From Neoconidiobolus thromboides FSU 785 (lineage: Eukaryota; Entomophthoromycota; Entomophthoromycetes; Entomophthorales; Neoconidiobolaceae), in assembly GCA_025603075.1 (NCBI GenBank), contig MU626342.1, forward strand, positions 1-64,000: 64,000 nucleotides of DNA, given 5' to 3'. Positions 38,495-46,744 of the stretch are shown here, in pieces. Each line of letters opens with the position of its first letter. The stretch's first letter is position 1. Under the pieces are notes generated by a model. The model made no database searches. It saw only the letters and a program-made list of their open reading frames with translations, and was not told where the DNA came from. Position numbers and translations under genes: made by a program.

Positions 38495-40337
38495 ATGCAC
38501 GCTAAAGACGACCTTTCCAACCTACGTCACACTAGTCTTTATGAAAGATGTTGACATAATAACTTATTGGACCATCAAGTGTTCGTTGGTGAGTATATGA
38601 GTAAGTATATGGACAACAATGAGATGCTTGTCTATCACGAAATGAATGGGTATAGGTAAAACATTATGTGCGCTCAATGTAGCATTTAACAATAACTCAA
38701 GTTTGATCATCATCAAGAATGCATTGCTTGTAAAGAATTATATGGACTCCTTGAAAGCTATGAAGCCTACAAATAACCTTAGAATTACCACTTACAAGAA
38801 TTTCAAGGACATGGATGAAGACGTTATCGTTGTTTATGAAACGCACCATTTAAACAATGTAGATAAGAGTGGTGTGCCTATCTATATCACGATATTAAGA
38901 TACATCCAACAGAGACCGAGAACAAAGATTGTATTGATGGCTGAGACACCAATTATAAACTATGGAAAGGATCTGATACCTATCTTGAGCCTGCTTATGC
39001 GATGGGAAGTGTGTAATGTACATGAGTTTGACTTTAGTCTCTTGAGAGGCAAAGTCACAACCAAGACGCTGAGCATCTTCAATAATAGCACTGAGCTAGT
39101 TTATGAAGATAAGTTATGTGACATGGATGATTATGAAGATAAAGCAAATGTCAGTAGGAACATCCACCATGGCATACAAAGACACTCCCTGAAAAACAAG
39201 TACCTTACCCTATTGGATGAAATAACTAAACAGTCTTCTAGAGTGATAGTGTACTGTGAAAACATCAAAGGAGAGGGCCTGGATAAGCTAGGGTCGTTTA
39301 TAGATGAACATAATGTGTCCAGCAAGGGCAGAAGTATAAAGTATCTTATATTCACAGGGGAGGATATCAATGATCATAAGTTGCTGAAATTTAATTCCGG
39401 CAAGGTTGATATGCCACTTGCCAGCTCAGCCATATGTGAAGGCGTATCATTGAAGAACGTGAGGAAGCTTATTATATACACGATGTTCTGGAACAGTCAG
39501 AGTTACAATCAATTAATTGGGAGGATAAAAAGACTCGGTTCGAACGATGAAGTGCATATGGTAAAAGTGGTCCATGCCCTAAGTGTCACACAAAATGTTT
39601 TACACATTCCAAATTATGTTTCGAATATAAATGATACCTACCGACCATACGATGATCTAAAAAGTGTTCATCCAGATCGATCCATCGATCTATTTAAAAG
39701 GAATTGGTGTAATAAGAAAGACGCGGACATTGATATTTATCTAACCAAGCTCAGAAGTGTATCGATCGATTTGGATGATATCGATAGTCTAGCAGAGTCA
39801 GCTGGTGATGATAGTACCTATAAGATCCATCTGTACAACAAGTATCTATATGATTCGATGCAGCCAACCAATCACTCATCCACAGAAAGCACCATGAGGT
39901 GTTGTAGATGGGTTGCGTTTGATGAATACGATGTGGGGGAGTATATCAAGAACAATATAAGAAGCATAGGGTATATCATCCATGGATGCTTCAAGGCTCA
40001 AGGCTTGACTCATGATGCTCAATTAGATACCTATATCCAAGACGATAAGATCATTATAGATAAGCTTAATGAGTATATCAGTGACAAAAAGTTACAGTGT
40101 CATAAATACAGCATCATAAAATACAGTATCGATGGTAGTGTGAGAATCATAATCAGCGACCTGTTTGATGAGAACAACAACAAGCGAAGGATGTCCCGAG
40201 GCGTCTTGTTGGATAAAGCAAAGAAGAAAGATATGGTTAAGGCCATGAGGTTCTATGGGTTTAATTATGATGCAAACCAATCATGTAAGGAATTGACAAG
40301 TATTATAAAACAAAAAGTGAAACCAATCGTGATATAG
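38495..40337 (+). pseudogene. viral SNF2-type helicase/ATPase (D6/D11-like), inactivated
   Basis: Resembles the poxvirus D6/D11 family (early transcription factor or NPH-I ATPases) present in most large cytoplasmic DNA viruses. The N-terminal LLDHQVFVGEYMSKYM precedes the Walker A GIGKT; the C-terminal lobe has KLIIYTMFWNSQSYNQLIGRIKRL. Three lesions: TGA at 38552-38554; a 4-bp tandem duplication (AATGAATG, 38641-38648) that shifts frame immediately before Walker A; and VVYETHHL where DExH (Asp-Glu) is expected, so Walker B has Tyr for Asp. After the shift, 563 codons are open, which could mislead an annotator into calling a live gene. Confidence 0.85.
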
Positions 40338-40340
40338 AAT

Positions 40341-41890
40341 ATGGAGGTCTTTATTAAAGAACTATGTCTCCCCATCAAAAAGAATTTGGAGGAGGATGGG
40401 CTTAACGTTGAGGTGGAGGTAAGACTCAGAATGCCCAGACAGGCCCTCGATTCACTCATCAAACACTATTGCTTGGAATATGATAAAGAGACGGAAGAGA
40501 GGGTGCTTTCACTCGCAGTAAATAATATCTTTGTGGAAAGTGATAAACATCTTCCCATGGTCAAAGAAACAATCATAGCCAAATCCTTTTGAAGGCGCAA
40601 AGTATCCTGTTCGCTGGAACCGTTCATGTCAAGAGAGGATATGACTATCGTGACTTCCGAGCTGATCGTGGTGAGAATGAAGAAGAGATATGTTCGAAGT
40701 TATGATGGATATGGTATGATGGATATGGTATGATGGATATGGTATGATGGCCACTCTTGTGGGATAACAGGTCGAGGTTGAGCTTGAGGTCACAAATGCA
40801 TATGCTAGGGACTTCATGCAATCAATGTTCAGTGAGATCAAAAGGCTATCTGAAAGCAGGGCCATACCCAGAGGCGTGACATTCCACCCCATCAAACCGA
40901 GGAATGCTAAGCTATCGGACCTATGGATGATGAGAGAGGGTTATATGTCACTGAAGATCGATCGTGAAAGAGGGATGGTTGTTATTGATCGGATAAAAGA
41001 ATGTTACAAAGTATGGTTCTGTCTCAACCAATCATGGATGGATGTAGATGATGTGAAGCATGATAAAATAGATGTTTTGTTTGATGAGTATAGGATAGAT
41101 AAACTGATTATTGATACAGAAGTGATGGATGAAAGTCATTATTTACTTTATATCACAAACATCCCATCCTCTGCGTTTAAACAGCGCCATAAGATACTTT
41201 GTGACATCATTGAATGTTTCAACACAGAAGTACAAGGACAGTTTGAGGTGAAGCATCAGGAGTATTTCGATAGTTCTAAGTGTATCAATATCATCTATGA
41301 CATACTTCAGCTGAAGGAGCCACGTAACGATGGGGTGATTATAACAAGCGTGGGTAAATACCAGAGTAATGTGTTTCGTATCAAAAGAATAAATACCATC
41401 GATGTGGGTTTGAAGTGAATGATGAATGCTTCTATGTCATGGAAGATCCTTTAAAGAAGGTGCTTCATCCAACACAGAAGCATATGACAACATTTAAGAA
41501 GTGTTTTGATAAGCTAGAAGAACATCCATCATCATGTGTTTATGAGATTGACCGCCATTTCAAAATAGTAAGGATAAGGCGTGATAAGCAGTATCCTAAT
41601 TCATGCGATGCTTATGTGGAGAATACTAGCAAAGATACTATTCTTAAGAAGATATATAGCTATTTCTGGTTTCCCCGATCACAGATCTCGTTGTAAGCCA
41701 TCTTTGGTGAAGAGATAAGTAATAATAAATGGATATGTATCAATTCTAAATACTACACGGTCCATCAATCCAGTCATGAAGAGTTCAGTGCACAGTTTCA
41801 TGGGTTTAATAAGATAAATGATACATGTTGTGATCCATAGTTTTCAGCGAAGGAGAATGATTTGTTGTGTGAATATCATGATTATAGATT
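40341..41890 (+). pseudogene. viral mRNA capping enzyme, broken
   Basis: First piece (40341-40592) has GLNVEVEVRLRMPRQALDSL, like the glutamate-rich tunnel strands of viral RNA triphosphatases. The second (40816-41418) carries guanylyltransferase motifs: LKIDRERG where KxDG is expected (the nucleotidyl Lys is present, Gly is Arg), LIIDTEVMDE (motif III position), RNDGVIIT (motif IV) and FRIKRINTIDV (motif V). A third piece (41415-41696) has RIRRDKQYPNS, typical of the OB fold, in another frame. A 14-bp tandem repeat at 40701-40750 disrupts the linker. Coding-like sequence goes on to about 41890 with a TAG. No methyltransferase domain is seen. Confidence 0.75.
40701..40750. repeat. 14-bp tandem repeat, about 3.6 copies
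   Basis: Unit ATGGATATGGTATG repeated head to tail inside the capping-enzyme relic. Its length breaks the reading frame. Confidence 0.85.
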
Positions 41891-42479
41891 GTAATTGATT
41901 CATTGGGTCTGGAGATATGGCTAAATATGATATTTTACATATGGGGTTGTCTGAATTAGTTTCATTATTTTATCCAATTTAAATATTGTGTATTTTAGAA
42001 ACTTAAAAATTCTATAAAATCAAATTTTTTATCAAAACAAAAGTACCCAAACACAGTTCTAAATCATTCTATTATAGTTTATACTATAAGTTAGCTGGAT
42101 TTCTAATAGATCTTAAATGCATATTCTTATAAAACTTTATTGAGAAATATTTATTATTGACTGCTTTATAACCAATATTTTAGATTTGTTACCAAATAAA
42201 TAAACTACTTTAATGTTATGATTACATTATTAATATATTGTCAAGTTAATAGATAGCTGCATGGGAGCGAGTGGTTAGCCCCAAAACTATGATTAACCAT
42301 CCTTATATAGTACAAGTAATATAATATTAGTTTTTACATATTATTACAATTCTTTGTTCTTTGACTATTTATTAACTTAGCTATTAATAACTTAAGCAAT
42401 GTTAACATTTAATAATCTATTTCTATCATTTAACAAACTACTTACTTGCTTAGTAAATATCGAAAATTTTAAATCCTCT

Positions 42480-43499
42480 GTTATCTTCGTAAGGTAAGCT
42501 GGGATCGATCTTTTAATCCTTGTGTTTTCTATAGACTCTATAACTCTAATAACAACATACTTTATTGTTATGTTTAATAAAGTGTAAGTACTTCTTAATG
42601 CCCTGCATCTCTATTATTATTTTTGTATTTTTGTTTCTTTCATACTTTTTAAAAATTATATCTGTTTTTCCATTATTAACAATCGAGTTATTAATTTTAT
42701 TATGTTCGCAAATAAAAGTCTCAAACCTTGAAATTAATTGATTGATATTTTCTATTTTACCTGATGCTTCAAAACTACTTTTCCATTTTGAAAGATTTCC
42801 AAAATACCCATCAACTATACTTTTTCCATGATGCTCAGCAAAAAATCAAGATCAATATTTAAACTACTATTTATTTTGTGGATTTGTTTAAATATATAAT
42901 GTAGAAACTCTTGGGATCTAAAATGATTTTATGTATCTGCCCATATATTGATTTTTGTAAACTTTTTAAATAAAAGCTCTGTAGAGATCAAATCGATTAA
43001 ACAATCTCCTGCATATGGAGGTGTTTTTTTGTGTTTAAGGATTTTACTAACAGTCTTCCCACTCAAATAGCGTTTAAAAAATGGAAAAATAATGAAATTA
43101 AAAAATACATCCCCATATGCTGGGATCATGATTTAATATTTCAGATAAATAATGAAAGTAAACTTTGCCTATTGTTTTATCATCTTTTAAATATAATATA
43201 CCAAAACCTAATACTGATATAGCTTGTTTATTATAATGATCTAAAGTTATTAAATCTGATCTTGTTCCTATTTCCATATTTTGTTTAAATCTAAAATTAT
43301 TATTATTATCGATAGTAAACTTTGTTAATATATCTTTTCTTTATTTTATTTTATTACAAAATCTCATAAACCCTGGGTTGTTATAAGTAGCTGTTAAAAT
43401 TGATGTAAATAAATTACAATGTTTATATTGTATATTCCTCCCTATTATATTGAAATTTTCAAAAATTCCATTTCGAAGTTTAGTTATGAAAGTTTGCAT
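42480..43499 (-). pseudogene. unrecognised decayed gene split by a MITE
   Basis: Starts MQTFITKLRNGIFENFNI at 43499 and reads on with only one early stop (TAA near 43343) to LDHYNKQAISVLGFG and YFHYLSEILNH, where the MITE at 43014-43117 interrupts. Coding character continues beyond it (LIDLISTELLFKKFTKINIW, later KIENINQLISRFETFICEHN) with stops and frame changes down to about 42480. Composition is host-like. I do not recognise the family; the piece rich in KKYERNKNTKIIIEMQG suggests a soluble protein. Confidence 0.5.
43014..43117 (+). mobile_element. MITE-like element, copy 7, inside a pseudogene
   Basis: TATGGAGGTG at the left and CATCCCCATA at the right, with a consensus interior. Inserted into the coding remnant at 42480-43499. 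Confidence 0.9.
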
Positions 43500-43837
43500 T
43501 TTATTTTTATTTCTATTTCAACAAAAAATAAAGTTAAATAACTATTTATATAATTATATAATTATATATTATATATTCATTAAATATTTAACAAAAACAA
43601 CATAAAATATATAGTTATAAAAATTGATTATTTAAGAAAAGGAGACAATCAAAATAAGTTTTAAATAAAGAGATTTAATTTTAGGCTTTTTAAATTTAAC
43701 CGTCACTAAAGACGCAAATTTAAAAACTTAAAATTTGGATTAATTTCTAAGTAAATTTTGAAGCCAATTCGGACAATCCCATATTATGAATTGATAATTA
43801 ATATAATTATAATATTGGTTCCTATCTTTGTTTAACA

Positions 43838-44296
43838 ATGCCTGAATATGTGATTATCTTCGACAATGATCTTATCAAAGATGATATAGAGAACATAAAA
43901 CATATAATGCATTCCAATAACGATGTGGAATGTGATTTGGATGACGATTTAACCTATATAACCAACTTTATGTTTAACGATAAAGTCATCACTGGATCGA
44001 ACATAGAAGAGCTAACGGAGTCCATCAATATCGAAGTCACTAAAAAAATGTCTGATATGGGAGTTTCTCATGGCCCATGGCACACTAATGTGATTTACAT
44101 AAACAAAGAATTGTATGATAAAGGCCTTGCAGAAGTTATGTCTTCTTACATTAATCAAAACAAAGAGAGAGTATATAGCAGGTTCAAGTGTGAATACAAA
44201 GACATATGGATCATTGTTTTTGATGATACAGCTCCTGCTGTCTTTATGTTTGAGCATGTTCGTGATGGTATGTTAGACACCACCGGTATGAATTAG
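43838..44296 (+). CDS. unrecognised intact viral-block protein, 152 aa
   Basis: A complete frame from ATG 43838 to TAG 44296. Strongly acidic N-terminal half (NNDVECDLDDDLTYITNFMF), no signal peptide or membrane segment, one aromatic cluster (GVSHGPWHTNVIYINKELY) and a hydrophobic IWIIVFDD strand. I do not recognise a family. Base composition is like the viral genes next to it, and it ends directly in a perfect hairpin shared with the opposing nuclease-like gene, so it very likely belongs to the virus. It has no stop or frameshift, unlike most neighbours. Confidence 0.6.
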   Translation: MPEYVIIFDNDLIKDDIENIKHIMHSNNDVECDLDDDLTYITNFMFNDKVITGSNIEELTESINIEVTKKMSDMGVSHGPWHTNVIYINKELYDKGLAEVMSSYINQNKERVYSRFKCEYKDIWIIVFDDTAPAVFMFEHVRDGMLDTTGMN

Positions 44297-44363
44297 ATTA
44301 AAAAAGACTTCTGATCATAAATGAATAACTGTAACTCATAGTTCAGAAGTCTTTTTTAATCTA
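44294..44363. terminator. perfect 21-bp-arm hairpin between convergent genes
   Basis: Arms 44294-44314 and 44343-44363 are exact reverse complements (core AAAAAAGACTTCTGA with TCAGAAGTCTTTTTT), with a 28-nt loop. The left arm overlaps the TAG stop of the plus-strand gene and the right arm ends 7 nt before the stop of the minus-strand gene. Position and symmetry fit a bidirectional 3'-end signal such as the hairpin polyadenylation signals of mimiviruses. Confidence 0.8.
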
Positions 44364-44370
44364 TATTGTT

Positions 44371-45222
44371 CTAATAGTATCCATGGATTAGCTGTCTATG
44401 GGGTAGAAAGATACCTTTCTCGGCACTATTAGCTGAGTTAGAGTTAGCTGCGTTAAAGTTAGCTGCAGTGTTTGTTCCTCCAACATTGAAACTGTTATTG
44501 ATCTCAAAGTACTTACAGCATCTGTCATTAAAATTGTTGTAGTTAGTGAAATCTGTATAAGCCCATCTAGGTAACCCTCTATACCTTTTTCCAGTGAAAG
44601 GATTATTTTGGTTCGCGAATACAGAGGCTGAAGGGTATCCTTGAATAGTTGCTATGCCATTACTGGCGCTTAGCGAAGGACATCTCCGCCCTGAATAATG
44701 CTCATACATTTTAGTAACTTTATGTCTTTGTCCTGCACTTCTATTCTCTCCCTTAGGAACACACATCGATGATCCAAATCCTACATTATGTGTGCCTGCT
44801 GGTGGGAACTTATCGCAATCAGAACGCTCTCTTATAAGAAAGACATTTGTTGGGTTTGCACCCCAGGTCTTACGTATATCGTGTCCGGGGTGATGACCAC
44901 TAGAAAAACTACAGAAGTTGTTATCACCGCATCCTATATCATCGCGTCTAATGTCGACAGGTGTTTTAGCATTCGGTTGGAGTGCGACATCAGACTTTTC
45001 ATCACCCTCCAGGATTATTCCATTGCCCCATGCATTGACATCTGGTACGCCCCGTCTTATCGCCAGTTTCCTTAATCCATTTATCCCGTTCTGGACATTG
45101 CATGACAGACGAGGGTAATTTGCATGAGGATAATATATATCAAAAGCTACGCTAGCGGGCCTTGCTTGTGAATTGAGACCTGAGAATAGAGTGAATGCAA
45201 ATGCTAATGCAAGAGAATACAT
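44371..45222 (-). CDS. secreted NucA/NucB-like deoxyribonuclease, intact
   Basis: 283 residues, no intron. Signal peptide at residues 1-20 (LALAFAFTLFSG, cut near SQA). The mature part has several Cys (SCNVQ, IGCGDNNFC, DCDKF, MCVPK, RRCPS, DRCCKYF). The block DCDKFPPAGT (135-144) followed by CVPKGENRSAGQ (154-165) matches the NucA/NucB signature 'CDEYPFAST...CVP..EN..QG', the catalytic region of secreted non-specific DNases of bacteria and fungi. The canonical Glu of CDE is Lys here, which may matter for catalysis. An Asn/Ala-rich tail follows. Flanked by viral genes and sharing their promoter motif and hairpin, it looks like a cellular nuclease acquired by the virus. Family call moderate. 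Confidence 0.6.
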   Translation of the reverse strand: MYSLALAFAFTLFSGLNSQARPASVAFDIYYPHANYPRLSCNVQNGINGLRKLAIRRGVPDVNAWGNGIILEGDEKSDVALQPNAKTPVDIRRDDIGCGDNNFCSFSSGHHPGHDIRKTWGANPTNVFLIRERSDCDKFPPAGTHNVGFGSSMCVPKGENRSAGQRHKVTKMYEHYSGRRCPSLSASNGIATIQGYPSASVFANQNNPFTGKRYRGLPRWAYTDFTNYNNFNDRCCKYFEINNSFNVGGTNTAANFNAANSNSANSAEKGIFLPHRQLIHGYY

Positions 45223-45248
45223 GATATTATATTCAGAAGAAGAGTAAA

Positions 45249-45261
45249 GTCTTCAATTATC
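45249..45261 (-). promoter_or_regulatory. viral-type promoter motif before the nuclease-like gene
   Basis: GATAATTGAAGAC on the minus strand, 26 nt before the ATG at 45222. Mirror image of the motif serving the D5 gene. Confidence 0.6.
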
Positions 45262-45287
45262 TTTGGATTGTATTTTTGTTTTTTGGT

Positions 45288-45300
45288 GATAATTGAAGAT
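45288..45300 (+). promoter_or_regulatory. viral-type promoter motif before D5
   Basis: GATAATTGAAGAT on the plus strand, 33 nt before the ATG at 45334. With 45249-45261 it forms an inverted pair in the 111-bp divergent promoter. Confidence 0.6.
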
Positions 45301-45333
45301 GTATGACTTTCACATAAATATTTAGTCTGTTTG

Positions 45334-46602
45334 ATGAAGAAGAAATCAAAGAATAATATATCACCTGCATCCATATGCAAGAAGTTTGCACTTTCGATTG
45401 GTGGTACAATTAAATGTACCTCGTGTGAAAACAAGATCATTGCCTATGAGGAAGATGGTCTTTGGAAGTCTGAAGATGGCTATGTGAGGCTCAGCAAGAC
45501 TTTGGATAGTTTCCTCGAGGAGAAGGATATCGATTATAGCATTTCTACGCGAAGTCAGATGATCATGTATTGTCACACACTTGTTTATCACGATGAGTTC
45601 TTCGAGGATAATGAAGACTGTAAATACATAAGGCCTAAGTCTAAGGTGCTGGATCTTGGGAGTGGGAGGGTGATTGACCCATCCCCTGAGCATCGTTCCC
45701 GTACATCGATGAACTTTGGCCCCGATCCTACGGTGCCAGAGATGGTGGAACAGTTGTTGGAAGAGTTGTTCCCAAACAAAGAGGTGCGTGAATACTTTGT
45801 AAGATATCTTGAATCCTACCTTGAACCATACAATCGTGACAAGATGATGTGTGTGTGGCTGGGGAATGGGAACAATGGCAACTCGGTGATGACGAAGATC
45901 GTTGAGAAGATATTCGGAGGATATCATGCTAAGCTTCCATTGAACATTCTCACGAAGAAGAAGAATGAGTCTGGTAATGCCACGCCAGAGGTTACTCTAC
46001 TGGCTGATCCCCACTTTGCTGTTATCCAAGAACCAAATGCACATGAGATGATCAATCTTAGTACGTTAAAGGAGCTTACAGGGAATGACTCCATCTATGT
46101 TCGTAAGTTATATAGTAATGCTGAGGATATTTGGATCAAGGCAAAGATCATCATGGTTGTGAATGCACTTCCATTTATAGATTACGATGATCCAGCGGCC
46201 AGGTCTAAGGTGTGCTGTATTCCGTTTCAGACCAAGGTCTTGCCCGAGAAGAAGATCGACGCTAGAAAGGGTATGTATGTTAGGAAGATGAATATTTGGT
46301 TCGCTGATAAGATTAGTCATCTAGCGCCCAAGCTGTTACATAGGATCATTCAAGAGTATCCTGTGTATCGCAAAGAAGGGTTATTGGACTCGGAGTTTAT
46401 AAGAACTTATATTGATGGTTGTCTCTCCAAGTTTAATACGTTCGAGAACTACCTCAAAGAGCATAGGGAGATGATGGGAGACTTAGAGATGTTTAATAGT
46501 TATTCATCCTGGCTGCGTTATAAGTATCCGATGCTAAAGTATAAGATATTGGATTATGAAGATACAATCTATAAGCTGAGGGCGATAAAGGGATCCTTTT
46601 AG
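45334..46602 (+). CDS. viral D5-type SF3 helicase, open frame but Walker A lysine lost
   Basis: Replicative helicase of large DNA viruses. A complete frame of 422 codons from ATG 45334 (an upstream TTG is in frame) to TAG 46602. Blocks: YLESYLEPYNRDKMMCVWLG, the P-loop region GNGNNGNS, LPLNILTKKKNESGNATPE, AVIQEPNAHE, STLKELTGNDSIYVRKLYS and VVNALPFIDYDDPAARSKV, all typical of the D5 SF3 core. In the P-loop the invariant Lys of GK(S/T) is Asn (codon 183, AAC at 45880-45882), which should abolish ATP hydrolysis. The N-terminal primase part seen in full-length D5 is absent. Convergent with DNA polymerase across a hairpin. Confidence 0.88.
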   Translation: MKKKSKNNISPASICKKFALSIGGTIKCTSCENKIIAYEEDGLWKSEDGYVRLSKTLDSFLEEKDIDYSISTRSQMIMYCHTLVYHDEFFEDNEDCKYIRPKSKVLDLGSGRVIDPSPEHRSRTSMNFGPDPTVPEMVEQLLEELFPNKEVREYFVRYLESYLEPYNRDKMMCVWLGNGNNGNSVMTKIVEKIFGGYHAKLPLNILTKKKNESGNATPEVTLLADPHFAVIQEPNAHEMINLSTLKELTGNDSIYVRKLYSNAEDIWIKAKIIMVVNALPFIDYDDPAARSKVCCIPFQTKVLPEKKIDARKGMYVRKMNIWFADKISHLAPKLLHRIIQEYPVYRKEGLLDSEFIRTYIDGCLSKFNTFENYLKEHREMMGDLEMFNSYSSWLRYKYPMLKYKILDYEDTIYKLRAIKGSF

Positions 46603-46630
46603 GATGGATCAAAGATAAGGATCAGATGGA

Positions 46631-46684
46631 ATGGTTAAGTGTGATGTATCATATTTGACCATATCATATATAATACTTAACCAT
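46631..46684. terminator. hairpin between convergent D5 and DNA polymerase
   Basis: ATGGTTAAGT (46631-46640) pairs exactly with ACTTAACCAT (46675-46684). A second copy of the loop segment TCATATTTGACCATA follows nearby. Lies between the D5 stop and the polymerase 3' end. Confidence 0.65.
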
Positions 46685-46744
46685 AATAAAAAAACATCAT
46701 ATTTGACCATAATATGTAAAAGACTTTTTAATAGAGTGATTTTA

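Larger units (their letters stand above)
41900..43790. other. host-like AT-rich segment inside the viral block
   Basis: Base composition drops abruptly to the AT-rich host level between two GC-richer viral stretches. It holds one decayed gene (43499-42480) and one MITE; otherwise I see nothing. Confidence 0.6.

Noticed and set aside
40600-40815. CRISPR-like or satellite array at the 14-bp repeats
   Set aside because: Contiguous short tandem units without spacers inside a broken gene; replication slippage explains it.
42929-43129. 66-codon minus-strand frame crossing the MITE
   Set aside because: It is MITE sequence fused with the decayed gene; recorded under those features instead.
45361-45927. 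188-codon minus-strand frame opposite D5
   Set aside because: Antisense shadow of the D5 helicase; the plus strand has clear SF3 motifs.
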